Shown here one piece after another: positions 49,415-61,403 of a stretch of 64,000 bases of DNA. The stretch is from Prostheceraeus crozeri (lineage: Eukaryota > Platyhelminthes > Polycladida > Euryleptidae): positions 186,001 to 250,000 of the forward strand of contig CAJQUW010013672.1 in NCBI GenBank assembly GCA_907163375.1, given 5' to 3'. A program made the position numbers and the translations under genes. Position 1 is the first letter of the stretch, and each line of letters opens with the position of its first letter. Under the pieces are notes generated by a model, which saw only the letters and a program-made list of their open reading frames with translations, was not told where the DNA came from and did not search any database.

Positions 49415-51930
49415 GACATGCGTAAAGACAGTGAATACATTTGAATCGATGTGTCAGTTCATCCATCGAATTCATTTTATAATTCTAAACATTTCTGTCG
49501 ATGTTACATCTGCTAGACTGACTGGTTGAAAGCTTTTTTATACTACGGTTTGTTTTAGGTAAGTTTTAAATGAAATTCGTTTCTACCAATGTTGGCCTTT
49601 GGTTTTAGTGTATTTTTAATGGTATACAGCGTAGTGGAAAATCTCGGGTGTCAAGATTGGAACCGTAAATTTCTTTTCCAACGGTTAACTGATGTGATTA
49701 GTCAATCCGTTAACATGGGGTAACCGACAAACAACATTATCTTGCTGCGATAACATAACATTTCAAATAATGTAATTAAGTGGCATGCGTATAAAAATAC
49801 TCCTACTACCAAATTGAAGATAATTGATTGTAATAAAAATTAGGAATATTATTGCTAATATTATTATGGAATATTTTATCATAATGTTTTACTGCACATT
49901 ATGTATCTCTTGTTTTCGACTTAACTTATCTAAAATGCATGGAGTAAGTTAATTGAACAGGGTCATAATGAATGAACCGATTAGCGATTGTTGATCGCTC
50001 ACATCACTACTATTAAGTCAAATGAAAGCTAATTTAACTTAAAAGAGCCGTAAAGTCTTAAGTCCCCAAGTCTCCCTACTCGTATGCTGAATCATACCTT
50101 GCTATGATTACAAAAATATAGATTCTATTAACCATGTATGAATGAAACTTTCAAGAATTTTTTTAGGTATTGATGACACAGTGGTTGTAATATCAGCACT
50201 TTTCTTTTATTCATTAAGCAGTGCAGTGTTTTCACAAAATTTGTTGTCAAATCACCTACCATGTATCACTCGAATTCTCGTAATAATTTTCCCCTCTAAC
50301 ACATGCAATGATGATTATCAAAAATATCCACTCTTCAGTGATTAAGGGGGGGGGGGGTGTTTCAGTAGACTTCTTAATTTCAGTTCAATTCCTTGGAAGA
50401 AAAGTTGGTGAAGCTGGAACGTGTGAGATTGCAAATCGCCCTGGACGCCTTCGTTCTGAAAGCACTAATTTCTCCACAAATCAACTAATCATCTCAGGTT
50501 CAACCGTTGTTAGTTACTCGCAAAGTGTGCCGACTCATTCCACCGACGAGTTGATGCAATTTTTCATCCGAGACGACAAGTTTTCAAAGTGGAAATTCTC
50601 GAAGAGATGTTTTCCAACATCTTTTCCGACACTTTATCAAGTTGTGATATCCGTAATACGAGTATGTGCAAACCTGGGCCGAAATTATGATCAAGTGGTG
50701 TCACGTGTGATCGAAAAGCGTCGAAAGAACGAGTGTCACAATTAAATCAAACGGCAATGCCTGACTCCGATGAACAGAGGGAAGAAGAATCTCAGAAATT
50801 GTATTAGTTCATGAACTCTACGAAGAAGTGTAGCTCACAGACATTCGAATTACATTCACATTGCTATAATTAATATCTATGATCACTTCTTAAAATCTTT
50901 CCATCGGTATTTTATGCAAGATGTGCTTCACTTGAGGTGATGCTAGTGTTTTCCTTGTACTGGGTACGTTATGATAAAGGTACATTCTATTGTTTTATAT
51001 ACTCACATTCGTCGTTTTACATCAACTTGTCGTCCATTGTTCATTTATCAATCTAGTAATTCTTTTTTATATAGTTTTGATCATATGTATTTCTGTACGA
51101 AACTTCAATCATTTCCACTCACACATTACATTACAGTAATGCATGGAAGTTTGTAATCGTTGCCAAAAGGGAAAAATTACTGTGTAACTTATCATTTCAA
51201 ACGCCATTCGACAGTTACTGCTTCAATGTTGAATAAACGTTTTTATTCGTACGTACGCTATTAGGCCTATATGATATCATACATAGTATGTTTTGGGTAT
51301 GCAAGAAGTCAAGATAAGTAAGTTTTTTCGTGTGCGATGCTTGTACTTCATTTGATAGGTTAAACATTTAAAATTGATATGCAATTATTTATCCTGTTTT
51401 AAATTATGAAATAAAGATTTGCATAATCCGTCTAGTATGAAAATAAAATGAGTTTCTTCTCATACCTACTGTAAAACGGCTGCCTTAGAAAAACATGTTA
51501 ACTTCGCACAATAAGATTACCAATAGGCTAATAGTAACATTGCGATTGCCCATAAATGTTGACATATTCCCATTTTGGCAAGTTTACAAGCTTTCCAGAC
51601 CAGTCGATAATTGTTTTACCCTTGTTATTTGTATTAACGAATGTTAATTATTGGTATACATATTTCTCAATTTGTCGTCTCTGGTGCTCAACAATATCTC
51701 GTGTAAAGTTGCTGGTTTTCCTTGAAATTTTACAAACAAATGGGATAGCTTCGTGAGACGACCACTTTGTTTAATGTATTTTAATTGAATTGCCGATTAA
51801 AAATATGACTTACCTGTATATATTTCCGGAAGCGCTAGATATTTGTAGCCAATTCCGTTCAACATCAGTGAAACATTGGCAAATTATCTGTAACTGATGC
51901 GTAGTTAGCTCGTTACAGGACCCGCTTATC
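49415..51930. other. Interior of the 6-kb element: no recognised gene
   Basis: The only longer frame is 50308-50745 (145 codons, + strand), with a protein-like second half (STDELMQFFIRDDKFSKWKF) but a first part that runs through a poly-G stretch. I cannot match it to a transposase or other family. The rest is AT-rich non-coding DNA, as is 46450-48450. Confidence 0.35.
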
Positions 51931-51934
51931 CTTG

Positions 51935-52200
51935 TCCGTTCGCTACCCGTCGACGATCTTAAAACTTGTCCGTTGGAATCCGTATTTAGTCCGTCAGAGT
52001 CCATAATTAATCCGTTAGAATCCGTATTTAGTCCGTCAGAATCCGGTATTTAGTCCGTCGAGTCCATAATTAGTCCGTCAGCGAGTCCATAATTAGTCCG
52101 TTAGAAACCGTAATTAGTCCGTTGGTTATCTGTGGTCAGTCCGTTCAGAATCCGCGCATTCATCATATCCGTCAACTGTCCGTCAGATTATTTTAATGCG
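51935..52200. repeat. Degenerate TCCGT subterminal repeat array
   Basis: About 15 units of the type TTAGTCCGTCAGAATCCGTA occur with variable spacing (roughly 15-25 bp) next to the right terminal repeat of the 6-kb element. Such subterminal arrays often bind a transposase. Confidence 0.8.
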
Positions 52201-52639
52201 GACAAATAATTCCGCTATTGTTCCTTTGAAGTCCGTTTCTAATGCCTTAGGCTACCCGTTCTTTGTCCTTTCATTTCCGCACCTATGTCCTTGTGATGTC
52301 CTCGGCGGACAAAATTTGTCCACCGTTTTCTATCCGTTAACTGACCGCGAACGGACACCAAAAAGACATTCAGCGGACTTCCGCCGGATGACTTTTTGCT
52401 CGGCGGGATGTCACCTATTTGTACTAAAAGCTCCAACGGTTTTACTCAATGTGTTTAGGCTGGACACTATTTGAGATTTTTAAGATGTTGATCAATAAAA
52501 TTCCAAAGACACCTGCGTAAAATTGACTTTGTACTATGTTCGCATGGCGTCTGAGGTTTATCATGCAAACTTAGCGGTTAATGAATTGAACACAACCGGA
52601 ATGTTCAGTAATTCACCGAAATGTCCAACTACATTTCAA

Positions 52640-53106
52640 TTTCCTCTCCGGGAGCTTTTCGTGGCATATGCCAACTAGAAATTCCTTCCTCAATCCATTC
52701 CCTGTTGAATCAGTTCACGCGCCCCCTTCTTACCTGCTGGAATTGGCACATGTAGCTACATTGTTGGGTATAGCCGGCATAACAATTGCAATGTACCATG
52801 TAATTGTGCATAACGTTAGTTTCTCGTGACTGTCACAGTTTTTAAGGACTTATTTAGACCTCTTCAGTGTCTTCCCTCGATGAAGTCCCTAGCACTTATC
52901 CATCACTTTACAATACAACTCATTACTAAAATTTGTTCAACTGCAATACGGCCTATAACTATGCCTCCCTTCGTAAGCAATTTTTCTACTGTCCTAATCT
53001 GTTGTCAAACATTCCTAGCAATGCCTGTGGGTAATATGAGCATGCTCTATCACCCTATGCAAACGTAACCTGACACATGCCAACTACCATCACTATGACA
53101 TGCAAG
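52640..53106 (-). repeat. Right arm of the 450-bp inverted repeat
   Basis: Reverse complement of 44795-45237 (see there). The outer end is 84 bp from the start of Polinton fragment B. Confidence 0.85.
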
Positions 53107-53449
53107 TATTTAATAAATCGTGAACGCAAAAAGTGAGGAAATTAAAACGAGGATGGCGAACATGGCGTTCCAAACATGTTAAATATGAACTAACAAGCTC
53201 TTTACACATGGATCGCAGTCGATTGCTATCCCTGTATCAGAAGTGTAAGCTATCTTAATTTTATTTAACACTATTTCATCTACCATCATCACCCATATGA
53301 AATGTTATAAGATTTACAAGTTAAACTAAGCGTGCTACTATTTCCAAATGAAAAAGTATACATGCTTAAATCATCCACTGAAGCCCCATTCAAGTAAGGC
53401 AGTATGAAAGCAAAGATAATATGAAATAAAAATTTATTATGGCATGTAT

Positions 53450-53890
53450 TTCAAAAGGTCTTCATCGTCAATATAATCCCAGAGTCTGGCTTCACATAGA
53501 TCACAAAAAACAGTTCACTTGCTTCAATCGTTCTTCTACCGCGAGCCTCACTTTGTCGATGTACTCCCACTCCGCTATAGTTCGTGGCTGGGAGTTAGGG
53601 GTGTACCATTCCCAGAATTGATGGAGGAATTTGGTGCTGGTGATCTCCATCACATCATCAGTATCGTACTGCAGATACTTCCACCGTATGCCTGTTAGGT
53701 CGGGACACTCCTCTCACTACACTCTCCTCTTCGTCTCCGCTGGTAATGACAACTTTCTAATGTTGTCGAGTCGTATACTTTCTCCACCTTCCCTTCGTTG
53801 GAGCGTTTGGTGCAACGAGCGCCTTTGGCGATGACATGGAGAAGAGAACTCCAATGTGGTGTTCGGTGTTTGTCGGAGGACTTGTCATGT
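53450..53890 (-). pseudogene. Relic of the 131-aa Polinton accessory gene
   Basis: The DNA matches the leftward gene at 17041-17436 and its copy in Polinton C. It is more decayed than either, with several breaks. Confidence 0.65.
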
Positions 53891-54168
53891 TGACTGTGAA
53901 TATATAACTTTAAACTGTTTTCTATTCTTAAGTATAACAAGCAACACAATCAGAATGAACAGCCAATGAATGAAGAATATGAAAGTATATATGCAAAGTG
54001 ACATTCGTGTCATTCACTCTGTCTTGAGACTATAAGTGAACGTGTTCTCTAGCGAATCGTATTATTTGAGTCGTACAAGTGAACTGTTCCGTGAATCCAA
54101 ATTTGAGACGTATTAGTTGAGTGAAGTCTATCTTGTTGAAGATCAACCTTAAAGTCGATTTCGTTGAA

Positions 54169-55325
54169 ATGGTAAGTTGAAAATTTCTTCACTCATCTCC
54201 CTCAAACGTGTGGCTAATAGCATCTTCCTCAATTTCAGGCATCAACTTCATCACCAACGCCCTCCCTTCTCGAGGAAAGTTAGAGTTGTTGAGTCAAGGT
54301 AGGTTGTAACAATACACTGAGACTTGAACAGAGATGATAGAATGATTTCTCTTTCAGGTGATGTGAGTGTCCAGCTCAGGACTCTCGCGACAAGGCAACG
54401 AGTGGGAATGTGCCGACTGCGGACATATGTTTACAAGGAAGCACAGTCTCCTTCGACACATCAAACAACGTGTGTGTCAACGCAAAGCGGCGTCAATCTC
54501 CGGAGGTGAAGTTGATTCTGACGATGACATCTCCTTTCCTTGCGATTTGTGCCCTCTTTCTTTTGATAGTCACTTTCAGCGATCTTCGCACAGACTTCAA
54601 CACACGCATGCAAATGATCACTACACCAACGGTACCTCTACCATCTCCCTCATTAATGTTTCACATAATAATTTAGTACGCGACTACTGCATGGAGTCCA
54701 ATACTCAAATAGTAGATTTTCCTGAGTGGCTCCTTCAAAATTCTAACATTATCGAAGCGCTCTTCAACAATTTAGACAATTTTAGAATGAAGGCGCTCAT
54801 CTACCTTAAACTAAAATATATTAAAATAGATTTTCAAACGGGTCAAGTGACGGAGAGAATACAGTTTCATGTTCCTTCCTCTTCCGCAACCGAAGTTGTA
54901 GACTGCGAGTCTTGGCTAAATTTTCACATTCAATGTTTAAAATCAAATGTAGATAAATTCAATCAACGCGACAGCGCTCTCATTTTTGATGGTGTGGACT
55001 CAGCCATATTCAAAATTTCCCTATTAGAAAGTCATGCAGCTCGAGGCACATTTAAACTACCAAAAACGTTGTATAATAAGAAAGCTGTCATCAATGTCGA
55101 TTGTAAATCACAGTGTTTCAAATATGCAGTCCTATCCATCCTTCACTATAATGATATCAACGCGCATCGAGATCGCACCTATAGCTATAGACAGTGGGAG
55201 GATGAACTAGACTTTGAAGGTTGTGATAGTAACAACATGAAAATCAAAGATGTAGAAACGTTCGAAAAACATAATAAGATTAAAATTGTCGTTCACGGTG
55301 GGAGAAGGGGTTGAAGGGTGCCCGC
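54169..55325 (+). pseudogene. PolB N-terminal part in Polinton B
   Basis: The 5' leader with the ATG-GTAAG junction and the two short introns are recognisable as in A. The zinc-finger and N-terminal domains follow (CADCGHMF, FNQRDSALIFDG, KKAVINVD). Only the first part of the gene is present and it is broken. Confidence 0.8.
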
Positions 55326-58304
55326 ATACTCTTGATAATGATCCTTAGTATAACTTCGTTATAATTAGTTCGAGCTGCCAACGACTGATAAGTCGGCGTG
55401 CGAGGATTTCATAGAAGTAACAGTACTTGTAGGAACAAGTAAAAGCAATTAAATAACACTTAAAATGTGTTGGTACCAAATAGATCACCACAGAATCCTG
55501 TTTAAATACTGGTTGAATAGTGTGACAGTGAATTCATAGTCTTGGTGAGCAAAGGCTGTTCAACGCGGTATTGAAATCTTATCAAATTTAAAATTTTTGA
55601 GTGATGAATATGTTTAAAATGTTTTTCATCAAAATATTAGGCTGAATTCCAGTTATTGATTACACATCTAACTGCATCAAGTTATTGATTATTATTGAAT
55701 TCTAGCGAGGTGATGAATAATCCATCAACCAGTGGCTGTAGACTGTACACTCCTCCCCAAACTAAGTAAGATACCGGTAGTACAATGATTCTCATCCAGA
55801 TATTGTTGACACAAATTACATGATGAACTTACATGGCACAATCCACATACTGAGGACGGGTTCAAAAAATACATTCACTTTGACAATAATAGGAAGTATA
55901 CAATAGATATTCAACAAATAGATGCCAGACATAATTATAATAATGTATTGCATGCAAACACAATTCAAAAAATATTAAGAATGCAACATGTAACGTCACA
56001 ATAGATCAGTATTATACCCCGACTGCCGATCAATATCATTTGCCACAAAATATCCAGGTTGACAAAACATCGGAAGCTCTGACATATCAGTACGTTATGA
56101 AAATTAGAACGATTTACTTTATATACCAACTAAATGCACAAATGATGGTCCGTTTGGTCAGTCCGTCTAATGTAGCTAGCTTGAGCCCTATTGTCTATAA
56201 TCAGAGGATGGGACCATTTGGATTCATGCAGCCTCATCTAAAAAAATCAAGTATCCACCTACTATTCGCTCAAACACTGCTGTATAATACCGAGTACAGT
56301 GGCGCGCTCATTCTGAATTATTTTAGAGTCATGACCGCAGAATGTGCGCATTAAATTTCGTTTCAGTGGTTGAGAAAATAAGGTTTGTATTTCATGATCT
56401 CTCATGTTTTGGTTCATTATATTATATTATAATATCATGTTGTTACAATCTCATCAAGTACAATAATTTCAGCATGACCCTTACAAAATTGCAGAAATAT
56501 CTTACGAATTTCCAATTGTATAATGTTTATCCTCCTATACAGTGGCCGAACATAATTTCCTTGCCTGATACTACCCTGAAAACCTTGAGCTGTAAACCCG
56601 TACGCACTAACATCACCGGATGAACAAGATAAAACATAAGCTGTTTATTGAAGTCCTACCCAGTCTAAACAGCCGTGGTTACATGGATCTCCGAATATCT
56701 ATCCGAATGAAACCCGGGTCAAGTGAGAAAAGAAATGGAACGCCTCAATTGAAGATCAGTATAAAAGTGGATCACCTAAAATGATGCGACGCTTGAACTT
56801 CCTACTGAAGTTCAGAAAAATAGATTATTGGTTTTAAATCACAAAACGTTAGCACCGTAGTTCTGGAAAAAATGCTAAATTTTTCATAACCTCAAGCACA
56901 TTGTTTCAAAAGGAGACCATGAAGGTGTACGCTTACCAGCGACAGATACGATGTTAACTACATCTCGCTCGGTTCAGGAAGCATAACTTGGCCTTGTAGC
57001 ATGAGTGATCGCCTTTACCTTTCTTTTACGTACGAGGCCTCCAGCACGTAACCTTGATAGAATCGTGGCAGAAATTGAAGTCAACACAGGTATTCGCTTT
57101 CACACATTAACTCTTCTATCAAACGTCGTTGTAGGCTTCGAAGAAGATTCAGCGAAATCAGAGTATTGCCAATGTAAAGAATCAGCATGAAAAGGTCGTT
57201 GGCACATCCAGTCTGTAAGCGTGTTACAATTTCACAGCCCTTTCCTGTTCGATGCTAGAGGAGCGCAACATCGAAATGAGCGCAGCAGTCTGGCCAGACT
57301 GAAGGTCACGCATTGGTTACAAAGAAACGCAAAGTACGTCAATGCGCGCCAAAGCCGGCGAGGGGACACGCGCACTCCTACTGCGTGAGTCACGCTATAC
57401 AAAACAATGATCCGAGCGTGTAAGGGCACGAATTTGGATGTTGTTATGAGTCACTCGATTCGTATTATACAGAAGTCCTCGGACTGAAGCGGGGCAAGGA
57501 AGAAACAAACGCTCACATAGGAATGTAGGCTGCAATTATTAATGAAGTAATGGGGAAGATGGGTGCTGCTATTGTGCTTCGTCTGTGAAATCAAACTGCA
57601 TGTTCTACGACTTCGCGATGCAAGGGGAACACTGTGTTCAAGTTTCAAGTCCATTGTTCCACGAACTCTGTTTTCCTTGGGATTCGGTTCCGGGTAGACA
57701 ACCAGCTAGCTGGCTAGTGATTAAAAAGTTGTGATTTTTTCAATCATTTGACGTAAACATTGGTTATCGTGTAGCAACAGATGATTTCAGCAGTCCGCTT
57801 ACGGCAACGGATTTAATGCTGACAATTACATAAGTATGCAGAAATATTTGTTGACATCGACCAATTAATTTATAAATATTTGTAAAATGTTTTCAGATAT
57901 GAACATGTTAGTGATTATGATAATCATTTGTCAAATATTAGTCAAAGATGTATCAAACAATTATTAAAACAATTCAAATATGCATTTTTGATTGTTTTTA
58001 ACAAAACAATTATCTAATATTTTTGTAAAATGTGTCACAATCAGTCAGATATTAAGAAACTATCACGGTTTTTTCAACCCGGAATTCTGGAAGAAGTGGA
58101 AAGAATAAGTCTCTATTCTTATCAATGCGAATGTATCATCAATGGTCAACCAGGATTTTATGCATGAATCCTCAATGCAAAGTTTTAAAGGTATGAGAAT
58201 TGCGTATTTTTGGTTCACTAATGATAATCGATGTAATGTATGACAATGCATATAAGCTTTCCAATCCTTAAACATGCCTACCCACATTGATTTTACAATT
58301 TGTA
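55326..58304. other. Non-coding DNA; no gene recognised
   Basis: Short chance frames only. I see no motif, array or RNA gene I can support. Base composition is AT-rich and similar to the 37-46 kb region. Confidence 0.4.
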
Positions 58305-59110
58305 AAGTAGTAAAGTAAAACTCCACCACTGGACCGCGGCAGATGGCCGCCCTCGACAAAAAGTCGAGGACGTCCCCCCCCCCCTCCTGGAAACGACAGA
58401 GGGTCTGTCGTGGTGGGCCGGCCAGGCTGGCGTGGTGTTGCCGGCCAAGTTTGGCCGCTCCCATCGTTGACCAGCAATCGGAAAGACTGGTTCGCTGACG
58501 CCCCCCCCCCGCACCAAACTTCCAATTTTTGCTTTCCCCCAGTGATCGTAGAAAGTCGGTGGCCATCGCTCGTTTGAAAGCTATGAGTGAGACAAATTCA
58601 CTGAAAGAAACTGGCTTGTTCATATCTGCTCCTTCGTTTAGATGTGAGACCGCCATTTCAGGTTTGGGAGATTTGGCGAAAAAACGACAGAGTTGTAGAA
58701 TGTTGGAGACGTGTTGGGCTGTAGCACCAAAACGAAGCCTCGGATGGGAAAAACCGTGTTTTCAGATTTTGGAATCCGCGGTCACATTCTCTACCAACAT
58801 GGTGAGTTTCAAGTCAACGCGGAGAGAAACAAAATTTTCGCTGACGTCCCCAAGCGCCCCCCCTCCCGGCACCAAACGTCCCAATTCTTGCTTCTAGTGG
58901 ACGGATTTTGTCGTGCCATAGCTCGTTTGAAAGCTAAGAGTGAGACAAATTCACTGAAAGAAACGGCTTGTTCATATCTGTCTTCGTTTAGATGTGAGAC
59001 GCCATTTAAGATTTTGGGACATTGGCGAAAAACGACAGAGTTAGAATTTTGGACGTTTTGGGCTGTAGCGCCAAAACGAAGCATCGGATGGGAAAACGGA
59101 GGACAGATTC
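58305..59110 (-). repeat. Repeat R1, inverted copy
   Basis: The reverse complement matches 32565-33525, with two copies of the NSVVFRQ/SHLNEDRYEQAVSF-type segment (58600-58690 and 58900-59070) and the G-rich subrepeat (here C-rich, 58370-58390 and 58500). The end AGTAGTAAAGTAAAACTCCA matches the other end of R1. Confidence 0.8.
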
Positions 59111-59239
59111 GGATTCAGCGTGAAATTCTACAATGAAATGGTGTATTTCTCAGCTCAATCGGACCTCTAGAATCGGCGATAGAAGCGTTTTTAAGTGTTT
59201 GGATGATGGATATTACGTCATCAGCTGATCGCCACACAC

Positions 59240-59363
59240 TATATAAGCTGGGAACCGACAGAGACTTGTCATTAAGACGAGAGCGATTGTCAGAGGTAGG
59301 TCGTCTCTCTGAGCTCCGATGATAGCTTCGGAGATTCCAAATTCCGGTTTCTGTAAGAAACCG
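59240..59363 (+). promoter_or_regulatory. TATA box with hairpin-rich leader, second copy
   Basis: TATATAAG at 59240 is followed by CTCTGAGCTCCGAT and two stems: CTCCGA...TCGGAG (59314-59333) and CGGTTTC-TGTAA-GAAACCG (59345-59363). It resembles the unit at 10875-10966. No protein frame follows that I recognise up to 60030. Confidence 0.45.
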
Positions 59364-60036
59364 ACTTAGAAAATTTCATTGCTGATATCAGCTAAGGCGT
59401 CAGACTTAGAGGTTCGCCAGGAGATGGCCTTCGTCTCCAGGCCATAAAAGACTCCAAAACTTTAATGGCTTGTAACTTTGCTTCTACAAGTCCGTTTGAC
59501 TTGATTCAAAAAAGGTTCGGTCGCTATTGACCTGCCCTAAGTGATAGACTACTTATAAAATTTCATAAGTAGTGCTAAAAAGTTGAAAAATTTGAATTCA
59601 CTAGTTTTGGAGGTTTGCTGGGGTTTTCGACCCTGCTGAAGTCAATGAAAGCATTTTTAATGATGTCTGAGCCAGTCTTCTCATGGTATAAGCGGCTTTT
59701 CACTGAAAGCGAGCAAGACACGGAGAGTTTTGCTGTAATATTCCACTGACAGGGTGTTCCTTCGGGACGGCGGACGATGCCGTAGTGATAAGTGTGGCAA
59801 GGGAGTGTGTCATAGTTTAGACCGAAACCGCTGGGACAACTCATGTCTCATGTTGGGCATTTGACACAGTTCTCAACGTAGCACTTTGAACGCCAATCGG
59901 TTGAGTCTTAGCTATCTTGTCATGGGTGGCCTCTAAACATCTCCATTGCAAAACGCTGGTGAATCAAGCTCTCTACGGCTTGCTATCAAGCTGCTCAAAG
60001 TCTGTCAACCTCTTACCAACTCTACAGGTTTTCATG
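59364..60036. other. No gene recognised
   Basis: Between the TATA/hairpin unit and Polinton C. It contains the stem ATGGCC...GGCCAT near 59431-59452 and otherwise no supportable feature. Confidence 0.35.
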
Positions 60037-60075
60037 TCTGGCGAATACTATAATTAAGATGAATCTGATATCAGT

Positions 60076-60315
60076 CAACTTGAACGTTGCAAATGAAGTT
60101 CGGTGTAATACTTCCTTTCGACGGGCGTTCCTGTAAAGGGCGGCGGTGAAACCCGTAGCTATGTATACCGCAAGGGACATTCGGCAATGGTCAATCTTGT
60201 TAAACCTCTCTGCGTCATGTTTGCAAGTGATTGCCTCTGTCTCAACGTAGTATGCATTCGCGCCAGGGCGACATTTAGCCAACTGTCGAAGGTTGCCTAA
60301 AACTTTCCATTGCAT
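60076..60315 (-). CDS. Conserved small ORF, copy in Polinton C
   Basis: Almost the same 80 codons as 16434-16674 (MQWKVLGNLRQLAKCRPG start). Unknown function. The frame continues leftward to 60022 past the shared part. Confidence 0.35.
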
Positions 60316-60336
60316 ACGTTATGAGAACCATGAGTT

Positions 60337-60537
60337 CTACCTGTCTCTATCAATGAGACGAATTGATGAATGGAATGAAATGGGAGGACACTCACGCGCC
60401 ACACGCAACATAACACACTTCTCTCTTCCGTAGTCTAACAAGCTCTTTACACATGGATCGCAGTCGATTGCTATCCCTGTATCAGAAGTGTAAGCTATCT
60501 TAATTTTATTTAACACTATTTCATCTACCATCATCAC
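60337..60537 (-). CDS. Conserved small ORF, copy in Polinton C
   Basis: Counterpart of 16696-16893 with one extra Met at the start and a few substitutions. Unknown function. Confidence 0.35.
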   Translation of the reverse strand: MMMVDEIVLNKIKIAYTSDTGIAIDCDPCVKSLLDYGREKCVMLRVARECPPISFHSSIRLIDRDR

Positions 60538-60681
60538 CCATATGAAATGTTATAAGATTTACAAGTTAAACTAAGCGTGCTACTATTTCCAAATGAAAAA
60601 GTATACATGGTTAAATCATCCACTGAAGCCCCATTCAAGTAAGTCAGTATGAAAGCAAAGATAATACGAAATAAAAATTTA

Positions 60682-61130
60682 TTATGGCATGTATTTCAAA
60701 AGGTCTTCATCGTCAATATCGTCCCAGAGTCTGGCTTCACACAGATCACAAAAACAGTTCACTTGCTTCAATCGTTCTTCTACCGCGAGCCTCACTTTGT
60801 CGATGTACTCCCACTCCGCCATAGTTCGTGGCTGGGAGTTAGGGGTGTACCATTCCCATAATTGATGGAGGAATTTGGTGCTGGTGATCTCCATCACATC
60901 ATCAGTATCGTACTGCAGATACTTCCACCTCACGCCTGTTAGGTCGGGACACTCCTTCTCACATACACTCTCCTCTTCGTCATCCGCTGGTAATGACAAC
61001 TTTCTATATTGTCGAGTCGGTATAATTTCTCCACCTTCCCCTTCGTTGGAGCGTTTGGTGCAACGAGCGCCTTTGGTGTTGAGCATGGAGAAGAGAATTT
61101 TGTGTTTGGTGTTGTCGGAGGGCTTGTCAT
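60682..61130 (-). CDS. Polinton accessory protein, copy in Polinton C
   Basis: Counterpart of 17041-17436: the same start (MTSPPTTPNTKFSSP), the same GVRWKYLQYDTDDV and LWEWYTPNSQP motifs and the same acidic C-terminus. The N-terminal linker differs in length between copies, so this part is probably disordered. The frame also runs upstream to 61320, but the promoter with TATA lies there, so I take the inner start. Function unknown. Confidence 0.5.
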
Positions 61131-61403
61131 GTTGACTGTGAATAATGACTTTGAAATGTTTTCTAATTCTTAAGTATAACAAGCAACCAATCAGAATGAA
61201 CAGCCAATGAATGATGAATATGAAAGTATATATGTAAAGTGACATTCGTGTCATTTCACTCTGTCTTTGAGACGTGTAAGTGAACTGTTCTCTAGCGAAT
61301 TCTATATTTGAGGCGTACAAGTGAACTGCTCTCTCGTGAATTCCAAATTTGAGTGAAGTCTCTATCTTGTTGAAGTATCAACCTTAAACTTGATTTCGTT
61401 GAA

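Larger units (their letters stand above)
46432..52414. mobile_element. 6-kb DNA element with 19-bp terminal inverted repeats
   Basis: Left end GTGGCATCCCGCCGAGCAA (46432-46450) and right end TTGCTCGGCGGGATGTCAC (52396-52414) are reverse complements in 18 of 19 positions. Both ends continue inward with TCCGC/GGAC-rich sequence (TTTGTCCGCGG at the left, CCTCGGCGGACAAAATTTGT at the right). No transposase frame is visible in the 6-kb interior, so it is a non-autonomous or decayed DNA transposon. No convincing target duplication is seen at the borders. It carries another element (48453-49411) inside. Confidence 0.65.
53190..55325 (+). mobile_element. Polinton B, fragment
   Basis: It matches Polinton A from its CTAACAAGCTCTTTACACAT segment through the first part of PolB, and Polinton C even more closely, sharing many substitutions with C that A lacks. 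Both ends stop abruptly in unrelated DNA. It is a broken fossil with several breaks. Confidence 0.85.

Noticed and set aside
50308-50745. 145-codon frame as a transposase
   Set aside because: Starts in a poly-G context and lacks any transposase motif I can recognise.
51935-52200. CRISPR-like look of the TCCGT array
   Set aside because: Units are short, degenerate and irregularly spaced in a eukaryotic context next to a transposon end.
55345-55365. loxP-like string ATAACTTCGTTATAATTA
   Set aside because: Only a partial half-site likeness with no second arm; chance in AT-rich DNA.
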